This document shows, piece after piece, positions 15,423-25,217 of a DNA stretch of 64,000 nucleotides. Below the pieces are notes generated by a model that made no database searches, had not been told where the DNA came from, and saw only the letters and a program-made list of their open reading frames with translations. The position numbers and the translations under genes were made by a program. Source of the stretch: Planctomycetota bacterium (GTDB lineage: Bacteria > Planctomycetota > Phycisphaerae > UBA1845 > PWPN01); NCBI GenBank assembly GCA_029550525.1, contig JAKPHF010000070.1, positions 62,001-126,000 of the forward strand. Direction: 5' to 3'. Positions within the stretch are counted from its first letter, which is position 1. Each line of letters begins with the position of its first letter.

Positions 15423-18400
15423 CTACGGACAGTCAGCGGGGTCCGGCTCGATGCCCGGACCAGCGGCACAGCGAATCAGCGCGGCCATGTCCTTCGAATC
15501 GATCACGCCGTCAGGCGCTTCGGCCGGCTCGACGTCCAGGCAGTAGCAATAATCGTCGGGCACGTCGATCATCGCGCCGATCGTCAGACACCGCTGCATG
15601 AAGGCGAAATCGTCCTGGTCCACGTCGCCATCCGGCTCGACGTCAAACACGGGTGTGTTGCATTGCAGCGTGGACTCGAACACCAGGCCGTCGGCATGCG
15701 TCGCGCAAATGCCAAGCGGCTCGACCAGCTCCCAGAGCACGGTCATCGTGTCCGCGACGGCGACCGCTTCCACGGAGACCAGCCGCCAGTCATGGGCTTC
15801 GCCGATCTCGTTCACGTAGGCCTGAGCCAGAACCTTCCCGTCGGGGTCCGACCCTTCCACCAGCTTGATGGAGGCGCGACCGCCACCGCCACCGGCGAAG
15901 TAGCCGGAGAAGCGGTAACGTCCGTACGGCCGGACGGCGAGCGTTTGCCATGCCCGCTGTGGTGTCCCATCTCCCGTGCTCATGCTGCCGTAGTGGCCGC
16001 CCGAGCTGAACGGGCAGGGACAACTCGCCGGATGATGGACGTTTCCGTCGCGGATAAGCTGGCCGCTGTAGGACCAGCCGGTCACGGGCGAGTGACGCGG
16101 CGTCGGCGGCGGCCCGCAGACCAGCGATTCGCCAGGCAGTTCGAACTCGCCGTTCAAGAGTGCACCCGGTGCGATCTCCACCGCGGCCGGCAGCTTGGCG
16201 AATGTACCGTGGTTGTGCACGACGACATCCCATGCGGCATATTCCATCGCGGGAACGGTGAACATAGCCGTCGCCACCGAATCGCTCTGCACCTCGACGC
16301 TGTTCGCCTTGAGAGTTCCCTTCGACGATACCAGGAACACCTCGAGAGCCCCGCCCGAGAAGCCGGCGCCTGTGACTTTGAGGCTGGCGTCAGCCAAACC
16401 GCCGGTCAAGGCGGTCGGCGAAACCGCGCTCAGCGAGACGGAGCCGGTGACCCGTTCGAGCAAGAGTCCGTCGGCGTACGACCGCTTGTCGCCCACCACC
16501 TGGTTGGTAGTCTCCCACAGCGCCGTAGCAAGACCGGAACTGGCCGTCCCCGTGACGTAAGCCAGTTGCCAATCCGTGCGTTCGATTCCGTTGAACACCT
16601 CCACTTCCGCTCCCGGCATGGGCGGCTGCGTGCAGTCACCGTCGAGCAGCGCGAGCCTCACGGTATTCGCACCGGCCGCGGCGAAGAAGCCACTGAGCGT
16701 GTAAGTCGCTCCTGGTGTGACGGTGACGGTCTGCATGACCTGCAGCGGCCGCCGCACGTCGAGCCGATCCTTGGACGGTTCGGGCATGCTCGACCAGGTG
16801 GCTGCATAATGGCCCCCTTCCGGCGGCGGGCACGTCGGTGCGAAATACGTCGTCACGTCGCGGCGAACGTACACGGGATCGCTGAACCAGTTGCCGTCCG
16901 GATTCCAGTTGCTCTGGTCCAGCGGCCGGAAGTACCAACCGATCTGCCGGACGAACCAGTCGGTGACGTTCACAACCGGCTCGACAGGCGGACAACTGAT
17001 GACGTGTTCGGGCAGTTCGAATCCGCCGTTGCTCAGCGACTCGCCCGGCAAGACGACGTTGAAGACCTGGCCTGCCACCAGCGTGGCGTGACCTGGGGCG
17101 GAAACCACGACGTCCCAGAAGCCAGGCGTCGCCGTCGTGAGGTCGAACGTGGCCTGGAGCGTGTTGGCGGTGGCCGAGACCGCGGTGGCGGGAATAATCT
17201 CGTTCTCGCCAGGGCGTCGCAGCACCGCCGTGCTGACCGACGGCACGAACGTGCCGGTCAAGTAGAGGTCCGCCATCGCTCCCCGCACACCGTAGGCCGG
17301 ACTGACCGAGGTCACCGCATGGGCGACCGTGGAGGTCGTGTCCACCCGCAATAGCAGATCGTCGATATGCAGGGCCTTGTCGCCTTCGGAGTCGCTGGAC
17401 GCCCAGATGACCACCGTCAGCTCGATGGGACCGGCGGGCACGATGCCGGTGCAGGCGAACTCTCTCCACGTGAAGCGATCGATGATGACCGAGGGCGGTG
17501 TCTGGGCGATAATCGTGCCGTCGCGGCCCCCCAGGCGCATTTCAACGCCGTAAGCCATGGGACCGATCGTATGCACGCCGCCCGCCACGAGGCCGGTGAG
17601 CGTCAGTTTGGTTTCCTCGGCGAAATTCAGCTCAACCGTCTGCCACATTTCGCGAGCAACGCCGTCGCCGGCACTCCACTGGATGGTGCCGTGCTCGCGA
17701 TCACCAGCATTGGTTCGTTCGGCAGCGGTGGGCACCGGATATTGACGCGGGTTGGGGATCTCCCACGTCCGCCCGTTACGGATCACGGTGACGTCCGGGT
17801 ATACGTTGTCTCTCTGCCAGAACGGGCTCATCCCGGAATCCCAGGAGTTCCAGTTGGGTGAGAGCGATCCGCCGCTGATGAACAAGCGGTACGACGGATC
17901 ATTGAGCAGGTTATCCACCAGCTCGAACGCGTTTTCAATCACCTGCTGACCACCAACACCGGTCACGACCACGTTGTACATGCCGACCGGCGGGTTCAGG
18001 CTCGCGGTCGGGTTCACCGGGAACTCCACGTTCAGGCTGTCCGGCGTCCGGGCGATGATCGTGCCGGTAATGGTGGGGCTTCCGCTGGAGTGAACGGCGG
18101 TGACCGATTCGGCTTCGGACAGGCCGATGCCTTGCAGATTGATCCACGCGGGGGTGGAGTCCGTCTGGTTTCCGAACGAGCCGACGGAGATCACGTTGTC
18201 CGGATCGTGAACTTCGGCATTGGACGCTCCGTAGTGGCTGTCATCCTTCCACGACAAGACCAGCCAACGGAATCCGTCGGGCACCCAGTAAGCGGCGAAC
18301 CAGCGTGCCTCAGGATCGGCGTTGATTGCCGCCGCCATTTCGACGCCCGCGATGTCCGAATCCAGCGAGCTGATGGGCAGGCGGTAATGGGCGGGATCCC

Positions 18401-19364
18401 ACACGCCGTCAAAATCAATCTCGTAGTGCCGATCGATGCCGTCCCGGTCGATCCGAAACACCACGCCGTCGGCGACGGTAGACTGCCTCAGCGTGATGGT
18501 GGCGGACGGCGGCGTGGTGGTCTTGCCGAACAGAGTGGGCGACAGGCCGGTCACTTGCGTTGGCAGGGGCCGGATGTAACGTCCGTCCGGAGCCGCGTCG
18601 TAACGCACGTCGTCGAACGAGAAGCTGATCACGGTCGAAGAGCTGCTGTTCACGCGCATCTTCACCGTGCGCGACGTGCTCGTACTGGTCTTTTCCGTCG
18701 ACCATCGGCCAACGTAGGTCCCGTCGAGCCACAACTCGCGGATCCAGACGTTGCCGATCATGGCGCAGGTCAGCTTATAAGTGTGCCATTCGCCTACCGC
18801 GATGCCGGTGAAGCCGTCGTTGATCGGGCTGCCATCGGCCGCCACACCCTTGTTGGTGCCCCAGGCGTTGGCCGTATTGGCCAGCCGCTGGGTGGCGGAA
18901 TCGTAATAGAAGGTGAACTCCTTGCGGACGTCAGGTGGCAACACCAGATCGATTTTGACGCCGGCCTGGTCATTCGTCGAGATCCCCGACGCGGGCGAGT
19001 TCACCTTCATCTTCCATTCCATGGTGAAGGCGTTGCCCGTCACCTCCACGAAATCCTCTTCTGGAGTGGCAGGGTCGTCGTAGAGGAACGTGCTGGTGAT
19101 TCCGCCGACCACGGGATCGTTGTTGCGATCCCAGGTATTCTTCTTGCCTCCGGCGTTCGTGATGGTGAGAACCCCGCCGGATACAGTGCTGTTGTCACCG
19201 GACGCAGCCCCGCCCTGCGTCCAGGCGGGGTTGGCTTTATCGGGCGTCACGTCACCGTTGTACTGGACGTCCCATAGCAGCGCTTGCGCCGGCATGGCCC
19301 CCGAGAGGACGACCGCGACGATCACCAGACAGAACCCTCCCGTCCGCCACCTGCGATGTCCCAT
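15423..19364 (-). CDS. giant secreted surface protein with lectin-like, IPT/TIG-like and dockerin-like domains
   Basis: The product is 1313 residues with a signal peptide (FCLVIVAVVLSGAMPAQA). A strong AGGAGGAGG ribosome binding site precedes the ATG at 19364. Residues about 30-200 resemble a concanavalin-like lectin fold. At least three immunoglobulin-like IPT/TIG units follow, recognisable by openings such as VTGLSPTLFGKTT, VTSVSPAYGVRG and LSAVSPTALTGG. They are interleaved with jelly-roll units that begin SNGGFELPEH and NGEFELPGE. The C-terminus is a dockerin-like pair, EPDGDVDQDDFAFMQRC and a second loop ending DSKDMAALIRCA. I see no catalytic signature. An adhesin, matrix protein or polysaccharide-binding scaffold is likely. 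The gene is monocistronic with its own terminator. Confidence 0.82.
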   Translation of the reverse strand: MGHRRWRTGGFCLVIVAVVLSGAMPAQALLWDVQYNGDVTPDKANPAWTQGGAASGDNSTVSGGVLTITNAGGKKNTWDRNNDPVVGGITSTFLYDDPATPEEDFVEVTGNAFTMEWKMKVNSPASGISTNDQAGVKIDLVLPPDVRKEFTFYYDSATQRLANTANAWGTNKGVAADGSPINDGFTGIAVGEWHTYKLTCAMIGNVWIRELWLDGTYVGRWSTEKTSTSTSRTVKMRVNSSSSTVISFSFDDVRYDAAPDGRYIRPLPTQVTGLSPTLFGKTTTPPSATITLRQSTVADGVVFRIDRDGIDRHYEIDFDGVWDPAHYRLPISSLDSDIAGVEMAAAINADPEARWFAAYWVPDGFRWLVLSWKDDSHYGASNAEVHDPDNVISVGSFGNQTDSTPAWINLQGIGLSEAESVTAVHSSGSPTITGTIIARTPDSLNVEFPVNPTASLNPPVGMYNVVVTGVGGQQVIENAFELVDNLLNDPSYRLFISGGSLSPNWNSWDSGMSPFWQRDNVYPDVTVIRNGRTWEIPNPRQYPVPTAAERTNAGDREHGTIQWSAGDGVAREMWQTVELNFAEETKLTLTGLVAGGVHTIGPMAYGVEMRLGGRDGTIIAQTPPSVIIDRFTWREFACTGIVPAGPIELTVVIWASSDSEGDKALHIDDLLLRVDTTSTVAHAVTSVSPAYGVRGAMADLYLTGTFVPSVSTAVLRRPGENEIIPATAVSATANTLQATFDLTTATPGFWDVVVSAPGHATLVAGQVFNVVLPGESLSNGGFELPEHVISCPPVEPVVNVTDWFVRQIGWYFRPLDQSNWNPDGNWFSDPVYVRRDVTTYFAPTCPPPEGGHYAATWSSMPEPSKDRLDVRRPLQVMQTVTVTPGATYTLSGFFAAAGANTVRLALLDGDCTQPPMPGAEVEVFNGIERTDWQLAYVTGTASSGLATALWETTNQVVGDKRSYADGLLLERVTGSVSLSAVSPTALTGGLADASLKVTGAGFSGGALEVFLVSSKGTLKANSVEVQSDSVATAMFTVPAMEYAAWDVVVHNHGTFAKLPAAVEIAPGALLNGEFELPGESLVCGPPPTPRHSPVTGWSYSGQLIRDGNVHHPASCPCPFSSGGHYGSMSTGDGTPQRAWQTLAVRPYGRYRFSGYFAGGGGGRASIKLVEGSDPDGKVLAQAYVNEIGEAHDWRLVSVEAVAVADTMTVLWELVEPLGICATHADGLVFESTLQCNTPVFDVEPDGDVDQDDFAFMQRCLTIGAMIDVPDDYCYCLDVEPAEAPDGVIDSKDMAALIRCAAGPGIEPDPADCP

Positions 19365-19570
19365 ATTGCATCCTCCTCCTGCGCAGTGACATGTCCTTCA
19401 ACACGATCTGACACCGTTCTGTCGAACGACCTGACAAGAACCGGAGTGGCAACTGCCGATTTGAAGAGCTTCAGAACTGTGTCCGTGAGGCTACCCCCCA
19501 CCCGGTTCCCTTCAACCGTCCCGTTCCAAGACGACCGCCTGAGGCAAAGACTGGCATCTCATCCCGCCGA

Positions 19571-19589
19571 GGCGGGCAAGATGTCCGCC
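19571..19589. terminator. hairpin after the GH-A glycosidase gene, shared loop with 51460-51485
   Basis: GGCGGGC and GTCCGCC pair (one wobble) around the loop AAGAT. It lies about 75 bases beyond the stop of the minus-strand glycosidase. The gap 19365-19662 otherwise holds no gene I can support. The same GGCGGGCAAGAT word recurs in the hairpin at 51460-51485. Confidence 0.4.
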
Positions 19590-19662
19590 CCCGAACGATA
19601 AAAGGCTTTAAGACAGTGTACCGTATAAGTTGCGGAATGGAAGTGGCAGCTTGCGATTTTGC

Positions 19663-21243
19663 TCATCGCCGAGTCGCGTTTGTGCCGCCGGCCTGCCCGT
19701 CGCCGGGCGGAGATCCGGGCAGGCGAAACGGGTCCGGCCGGGCAACGAATTCCACTTGGTCGAAGATTCTCGGGCCTCGGCCCTTGTTGGTGCGATCGTA
19801 TCTCAGGAACAACGTCACATGTGATGCGCTGGGAAGAATAGGATCGCCCTGCCCCACGCCGACCGTATCCCACGCGTCATAGGTCTCGATAACACGGGAC
19901 CAGATAACCGACGGCGCCTCGGGATCGGTGCCGCCCGCTGGGTCGATCCCGACACGAACGCCGCCCTTGGATCCGTCACCGTGAACCGTGAACACGCGGG
20001 CGGATAACCGGATGGGCACACGTTCAGGGATGGCGAGCCGCAGGTAAGCACCGCCGGACCCGCCGTCAACGGCAGCCGAGCCTCCGCGAGATGAAGCCCG
20101 TCGCCGACCGGGAGGACACGACGTCAGCACGCGCGAACCCGCCTCGGGCGGGATGCCCAGTCGGGCTGCGGGCACGATCTCGAAACCGGCCCCGAACGGC
20201 TTCCATGCATGCGATCCATTCTCGAAGTCGTCGGTCACACGATACACGGGTATCGTTGCGAGGCGCGCGTGCCGGTCGGCGATCGCCTTCCAGTCCTTGG
20301 GGTACTCTTTGAAGACGTAGTACGCCGCTCGTGGATTGCCCTTGCGGTCGCACAAGCCGTACTCGCTGCCGTCAAAGTCGCGCAGCGTGTGAACGGAAGC
20401 TTGCACCACGAAGTGAAACTCCGGGCTGGTGAGCATGTCGAGCGACTCGGCCAGCCAACGCGCTTTGAGATCGTGACCATATTCCTTGCTCCAGCCGTAC
20501 TCCGTGATCCAAAGCTTCCGGTCGCCATGCCCGTGCGAGACGAGAATCTGGTGGATGCGTTTGAGGCTGTGCCCGTCGATGGGACCGTCAGCCCGGTATG
20601 GATGTACCGCCACGGCATCGAAGAAGTCGCCGCAACCGAGCTCATACAGTCTTTCGAGGTATCGCGGGTAGCCCTTCCATCCCCCGCCGTCCAAACCGCC
20701 GACGGCCACCAGGCAATCGGGATCAACTTCTTTGATCGCGGTGTACGCGAGTTTCAAGACCGGGGCGTACTCTTCGGGCTTGTTGCCTGCGTGCCAGCCG
20801 TAGCCGTTCTGCTCGTTCCAAAACTCGTAATAACGAACGCGGCCCTTGTAGCGTTCGGCCACCATGCGATAGAACCGCCGGGCCTGCGGATAGAACTCCG
20901 GCGGCACGGCCCATCCCCATGGCTTGTCGCGTTGCTCGGGCGCCAGTGCCCACTTGGGCGTGGCCACGATCAGGAAAATCGGTTCGAGGCTGTACTTCTC
21001 GCACTGGGCCACGGCGTGATCCGGCTCGTCCCATTTGAAAACGCCCGGTTCGGGCTCGACCAGGTCCCAGCCCGCCCCGATGCGGATGTTGGTGCATCCG
21101 GCCGCCTTGGCCGCTTCGAGCTGAGCGTCGCTGACGCCGGCGTTGATACCGAAGATGAGCGGACGGGGTTGCTGCTGGCCAGGACTTCCGGCAGCCGTCA
21201 CGAGCATGCAAAGGACCGTCCCCAAGAGGTGAGTAAAGGACAT
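19663..21243 (-). CDS. exported clan GH-A glycoside hydrolase (GH39/GH5-like)
   Basis: The 526-residue product begins with a signal peptide (LLGTVLCMLVTAAGSPG). A TIM barrel follows, with the clan GH-A pair of acids: acid/base E144 in YYEFWNEQNGYGW and nucleophile E248 in LWITEYGWSKEYG. The sequence GINAGVSDAQLEAAKAAGC at the barrel start and GWDLVEPEPGVFKWDE resemble GH39 and related beta-xylosidase or glucanase families. After about residue 370 a C-terminal beta domain with Gly-rich linkers probably binds carbohydrate. The substrate is undetermined. The gene is transcribed alone and lies divergent to the ABC ATPase gene. Confidence 0.85.
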   Translation of the reverse strand: MSFTHLLGTVLCMLVTAAGSPGQQQPRPLIFGINAGVSDAQLEAAKAAGCTNIRIGAGWDLVEPEPGVFKWDEPDHAVAQCEKYSLEPIFLIVATPKWALAPEQRDKPWGWAVPPEFYPQARRFYRMVAERYKGRVRYYEFWNEQNGYGWHAGNKPEEYAPVLKLAYTAIKEVDPDCLVAVGGLDGGGWKGYPRYLERLYELGCGDFFDAVAVHPYRADGPIDGHSLKRIHQILVSHGHGDRKLWITEYGWSKEYGHDLKARWLAESLDMLTSPEFHFVVQASVHTLRDFDGSEYGLCDRKGNPRAAYYVFKEYPKDWKAIADRHARLATIPVYRVTDDFENGSHAWKPFGAGFEIVPAARLGIPPEAGSRVLTSCPPGRRRASSRGGSAAVDGGSGGAYLRLAIPERVPIRLSARVFTVHGDGSKGGVRVGIDPAGGTDPEAPSVIWSRVIETYDAWDTVGVGQGDPILPSASHVTLFLRYDRTNKGRGPRIFDQVEFVARPDPFRLPGSPPGDGQAGGTNATRR

Positions 21244-21395
21244 CCCGTTCTCCCATAGAATTGACGGACGGGCGGCATTTTGAGCGATGAGGCCTTCATT
21301 GACAAGGTTTTAGATTAGGTTTTCGACGACGCATTCCCGAAGCCCCTCCGCGCGTGTCTTGCTCGAAACCGGTCCGGTGCCTAGGCTGGGGCGTC

Positions 21396-22388
21396 ATGGC
21401 ACAACCCCAAGTAGAGTCCCAACCGCAGTCGCGATCGGAGCCGCCGGCGCGGTCCGTCCTGCTGTCGGTCGAGAAGGTCCGGGTTCAGTTCGGCAAATTG
21501 GTGGCCGTTCGCGATCTGTCGTTCGAACTGCGGGCCGGCGACCTGCTGGGGCTGATCGGTCCGAACGGCGCGGGCAAGACCACGCTCCTGCGGGCGATTG
21601 CCGGCCTCCAGGCCGTGACATCCGGGCGCGTACGGGTGATGGGCGAAGAGGTACGGCCCGACAACCGCTGGTTCAAGCGTCACGTCGGTTTCACCGCCGA
21701 TACCCCCTCGGTGTACGAGGAACTGACCGTTCGCGAGTTCCTCGAATTCGTGGGGCTGGGATATGGGCTGCCGCGGGAGGAAGTGAATAGCCGAATCGAC
21801 TTTTGGCTCCAGCAGGTGTGGTTGGACAACAAGGCCGGCGAAAAGATCAAGACGCTGTCGCGAGGCATGCGGCAGCGGATCGGCATCGCCCGCACGTTGA
21901 TGCCCAACCCCCACGTGATCCTGCTCGACGAACCGGCGGCGGGACTCGACCCGGCCGGCCGCGTGCAATTCCGTCAGTTACTCTGCAGCCTGCGCGATCA
22001 GGGCAAGGTGCTGATCGTCTCGTCGCACATCCTGGCCGACCTGAACGAGTACTGCACGCACATTGCCATCATGGCTCACGGCAGTATCGTGCAGATGGGC
22101 ACGGTGGCTCAGGTGGCGGAGTCGGGCAATGGCGATCGGTGCCGATACACCATCGGTCTGGTTCGGCCGGTGGCGGGTCTGACCGATACACTCTCGGAGG
22201 TTGCCGGTGTCTCCGGCGTACAGGTGGACCGGGATCGACTGGTACTCGAATACAGCACGGACCGGGCCAGGGCAGCTGCCCTGCTGGCTGAACTGATTCA
22301 GCGCGGCGTGCCGGTGGCATCGTTCGCGCCGAATACGCCGGGTCTGGAAGAAGCGTACCTGCGAACTGGCATTCGCCAGGTCGATTAA
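21396..22388 (+). CDS. ABC transporter ATP-binding protein
   Basis: I chose the ATG at 21396 (MAQPQVESQ), giving 330 residues; upstream frame extension is less coding-like. All nucleotide-binding motifs are present: Walker A GPNGAGKTT, signature LSRGMRQR, Walker B VILLDEPAAGLDPAG, and the H-loop VSSHIL. The C-terminal 90 residues (RYTIGLVRPVAGLTDTL onward) match the regulatory tail of ABC-2-type exporter ATPases. It should power the permease encoded 32 bases downstream. The substrate is unknown. The stop codon falls in a 22-base tandem duplication. Confidence 0.92.
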   Translation: MAQPQVESQPQSRSEPPARSVLLSVEKVRVQFGKLVAVRDLSFELRAGDLLGLIGPNGAGKTTLLRAIAGLQAVTSGRVRVMGEEVRPDNRWFKRHVGFTADTPSVYEELTVREFLEFVGLGYGLPREEVNSRIDFWLQQVWLDNKAGEKIKTLSRGMRQRIGIARTLMPNPHVILLDEPAAGLDPAGRVQFRQLLCSLRDQGKVLIVSSHILADLNEYCTHIAIMAHGSIVQMGTVAQVAESGNGDRCRYTIGLVRPVAGLTDTLSEVAGVSGVQVDRDRLVLEYSTDRARAAALLAELIQRGVPVASFAPNTPGLEEAYLRTGIRQVD

Positions 22389-22411
22389 CGGCATTCGCCA
22401 AGTGGATTAAC
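22368..22411 (+). repeat. 22-bp tandem duplication spanning a stop codon
   Basis: Positions 22368-22389 and 22390-22411 differ at only two of 22 bases (unit starts GGCATTCGCCA and ends GATTAAC). The first copy holds the last codons and TAA of the ABC ATPase gene; the second copy lies in the spacer before the permease gene. Confidence 0.8.
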
Positions 22412-22420
22412 GGCTGACTC

Positions 22421-23887
22421 ATGAGCGACTCTCCACTATCGCTGAATTCGATCGCCTGGGTGCACTACCGCCTGCGCGGCGGGATGCGCAGCGTCATCCT
22501 GCAAAGCGGCGGCTTCCTGGTGATCGTGGGCGGCTTGATCATCGCTGCGGTACGGGGCGACCCCAAAGACGCGCGCTCGATTTTGTACGGATGGCTCATT
22601 TCGCTTCTGGCCATCCAGGTCGGTATCCTGATCTTGTACGGCGGGTCGGCCGTGCGGAATGCCGTGCGCAGGGATTTTCAAACCGGCATGATCGCCTCTC
22701 ACCGGCTCATGCCGATCTCACCGTCCCACGCGGTCGCCGGCTACGTGCTGGGAGCATGCCCACAACCATTGGCGGTGGCAGGCACCAACCTGCTGATCGG
22801 CCTGCTCATCGCGGGCCCGGCTCGGGTCAACCCGGCTGACTGGCTGGCCGCCAACGGATTGCTCCTGTTGTTTGCGGTGTGCTCATGGGTGGTGGTGGTC
22901 TGCGCTTCGCTCATCTCGGCCAAGTCGGCGGGCGTCGTCCTGGTCGCGCTGGTCTTGATCTTCATGTCGGGCTTGCTCACGTTAGTGCCCGCGTTCACAG
23001 TGGTGTGTAGCCCGCTGGTCGGCTCGAACATCTTCGGCATCGTGATGAGAGGGGCGGCCTGGAGCGACGTATTGCATCTGTCGGTCATCGCTCAACTCGT
23101 GGCCACGACCCTGTTTTTCCTCGCGGCCGCCCGCAAGTACCGCCGCGATGACGTGCCCGCGGCCAGTCCGCGGCTGGGATTGATCATCGTGGCGTATTAT
23201 GTGGCCGTCACGTTGATCGGCATCCACTATTGGCCCTCGCTGCAGCCTGTGATTTCGACAATAACCGGCCCCCTGGGCCCGCTGCAGGCGTTGGCGTCAC
23301 TGATGCTCGGCATCCTCGTGGCGTTCCTGCCCGTGGGAGCGGCCGCCTGGCGGGAGGAAGAGTATCGGCGGCGCCGACTGCTTGACGACCCGGCCTTGGG
23401 ACGCCGCCCATCGAACAGCGTCGAACTGGCACTGAAGTTGGCGTTCCTGCTGGCGCTGATTCCCGCCATCGCATTGGCCGAGCCCAGTCTCACCCGCAAC
23501 GGGTTCACGCTGGCGTGCCTGGCCGCAACGCTGGTGCCCCTCGCCTATTTGTTCCGCCTGACCTACCGCGTGCGGGCCACCGCGGGACTGTTCGTGGGGC
23601 TGTGGATCGCCGCCGTCTGGATCCTGCCCTGGATCGTCTCGTTCGGCGTACTGGTAGCCTACGGCATCGACGACACATTGGAATTACCGGTGGCCTGGCA
23701 ACGAGCCGAAGCCATCGCCAGCTTCAGCCCGATTGGCGCGTTGATTTCCATCTGGACGAGCGGCGACCAACGCCACCTGCCCGGCCTGATCTTCCAGATC
23801 ATCGTCGCCCTGCTGATGGCGGTGCTCTATCACACTCGTCGCTCGGGCAAAGGCGAGTTGTACGTGCCCGTCGCGGGCAGCAAATAG
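22421..23887 (+). CDS. ABC transporter permease, multi-spanning membrane protein
   Basis: The 488-residue product has many hydrophobic helices (for example GGFLVIVGGLIIAA, GVVLVALVLIFMSGLLTLV, LAFLLALIPAIALA and ALLMAVLYHT near the end). It lacks any soluble enzymatic domain. A short polar loop near 320 (REEEYRRRRLLDDPALGRR) is probably cytoplasmic. Position directly after an ABC-2-type ATPase gene in the same direction makes it the membrane partner. The family is unclear; it is longer than typical ABC-2 permeases. Similar ATPase-permease pairs export lipids, glycans or drugs, but nothing here decides the cargo. Confidence 0.82.
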   Translation: MSDSPLSLNSIAWVHYRLRGGMRSVILQSGGFLVIVGGLIIAAVRGDPKDARSILYGWLISLLAIQVGILILYGGSAVRNAVRRDFQTGMIASHRLMPISPSHAVAGYVLGACPQPLAVAGTNLLIGLLIAGPARVNPADWLAANGLLLLFAVCSWVVVVCASLISAKSAGVVLVALVLIFMSGLLTLVPAFTVVCSPLVGSNIFGIVMRGAAWSDVLHLSVIAQLVATTLFFLAAARKYRRDDVPAASPRLGLIIVAYYVAVTLIGIHYWPSLQPVISTITGPLGPLQALASLMLGILVAFLPVGAAAWREEEYRRRRLLDDPALGRRPSNSVELALKLAFLLALIPAIALAEPSLTRNGFTLACLAATLVPLAYLFRLTYRVRATAGLFVGLWIAAVWILPWIVSFGVLVAYGIDDTLELPVAWQRAEAIASFSPIGALISIWTSGDQRHLPGLIFQIIVALLMAVLYHTRRSGKGELYVPVAGSK

Positions 23888-23920
23888 AGACTTACGCCTC
23901 AACCGTCAGCCAATCAGGGT

Positions 23921-25111
23921 TCACCGCTGCCCTGTCCCCCCCCATTCCTCGGCCAGTTCCACCATCCGCGCGAGCCGTTCCGGCTTGACGTGAGGGGCTA
24001 CCGAGCAGGCCGACGACAGGATGTAACCGCTACCCGGGCTGCCGATCTCGAGTCGCTGCCGAACGGCCCGCTCGAACGCGGCGTCGTCCGCTCGCAGCAT
24101 CTCGTTGACCGCGTCGAGATTACCCTTGAAGAAGAAGCGTTGGCCGAACTCGGCTTTGGCTTTGGCCAGGTCTACCGTGCCCAGCGGCGGCGGATCGAGC
24201 GTATCGATCCCGTCGAAGCCGGTTTCGGCCATCAGGTCGAGCCGATCGCCGATGGCCCCACAGGTGTGTACGTACGACGGAATGCCGCATTCGCGAATGG
24301 CCGTCGCGACCTGGCGCTCGCAGGGCACGACGAACTCGCTGTACATCGCCCGGCTGATGAAGCCGGCCCCGGCGAACGCCGAACTGACCAGGATGGCATC
24401 GGGTTGGATGGCCGCATAGCAGCGAATCTGGGCGGTCACCATCGCCGCCAACCTCGTCAGGAGCCGCTGGCACATATCGGGCACGTCGATCAGTGCCATG
24501 AGCGCGTTCTGGTACCCGAACAGCTCCATCAGATGCGTGAATGGTGAAAACACTTCCATGTGCACCGACACGTCCGGACAAGCGGCACGAGCGGCGCGTA
24601 AGCCACTCACCATCCAGTCCGGATAGCCGGCGGGATCGGTCAGCTCCGCATCGACCGGGAGGTCCCACAACGCGGGGGCATGCCAAGTATTCCACACGTA
24701 GCCCGGCGTCCGCCAGATGGCCGGATCGCCCGGATCGATCCGTTCGTAATCGGCACGGGCCAGTGGGCTGCCGTCGGCCTCGAACGTGTGCGGATTGTCG
24801 TTGGTCGGAAACGAGGTGATGCGGCCGTCGCGCCAGATGATCCGTTCGCCCGCGTCATGGCGTTCGTGCTGCTCGATGAACTCGCGCCAGTTCGCCGGCC
24901 GGCCGGGCAGATTCAGTAGGAGGCCATCGAAACGATACCGCCGCTGAAAGTCGGCCAGCACGCGGGCGAACGTCGTGCTGTCGAACCAGATGACCGACGG
25001 CGGCTCGCCCGAGTGCAGAAAATAATGCCCTAAGGCAAGCTGACACATAACCGGCACCCGGTCCACCGGCTCGTGCCGCATCGCCGCCCGCATTCGTTCG
25101 CGTGAAGTCAT
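23921..25111 (-). CDS. uroporphyrinogen decarboxylase-family protein, corrinoid methyltransferase type
   Basis: The 396-residue TIM-barrel protein belongs to the UroD/MtaA superfamily. The N-terminus MTSRERMRAAMRHEPVDRVPV matches the family start. VHTCGAIGDRL contains the H-x-C zinc ligands, and YILSSACSVAPHVKPERL near the C-terminus carries the third Cys; zinc ligands of this kind mark methyltransferases such as MtaA rather than heme-pathway UroD. KGNLDAVNEML replaces the GNxDP loop. Such paralogues are numerous in planctomycetes and their methyl donors are mostly unknown. No corrinoid protein gene is adjacent. The gene is divergent from the GHL10 gene. Confidence 0.85.
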   Translation of the reverse strand: MTSRERMRAAMRHEPVDRVPVMCQLALGHYFLHSGEPPSVIWFDSTTFARVLADFQRRYRFDGLLLNLPGRPANWREFIEQHERHDAGERIIWRDGRITSFPTNDNPHTFEADGSPLARADYERIDPGDPAIWRTPGYVWNTWHAPALWDLPVDAELTDPAGYPDWMVSGLRAARAACPDVSVHMEVFSPFTHLMELFGYQNALMALIDVPDMCQRLLTRLAAMVTAQIRCYAAIQPDAILVSSAFAGAGFISRAMYSEFVVPCERQVATAIRECGIPSYVHTCGAIGDRLDLMAETGFDGIDTLDPPPLGTVDLAKAKAEFGQRFFFKGNLDAVNEMLRADDAAFERAVRQRLEIGSPGSGYILSSACSVAPHVKPERLARMVELAEEWGGTGQR

Positions 25112-25157
25112 GTGCGAGATTGTATCGCGAGAACCGCCGCGGGCTTAACAGCTGCCC

Positions 25158-25187
25158 TTGACCGCACTGCCTAGAAAATTATATAAT
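25158..25187 (+). promoter_or_regulatory. sigma-70-type promoter of the GHL10 gene
   Basis: TTGACC (25158-25163) and a perfect TATAAT (25182-25187) are separated by 18 bases in a local AT-rich stretch. Transcription would begin near 25194, leaving a leader of about 24 bases with GGAGG before the ATG at 25218. Confidence 0.75.
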
Positions 25188-25217
25188 AACACCCTATTGC
25201 CAGTCGGAGGACGAAGC

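Noticed and set aside
15276-17354. Plus-strand open frame of 692 codons opposite the giant surface protein
   Set aside because: The product is Arg/His/Gly-rich and overlaps both the terminator and well-structured domains on the minus strand.
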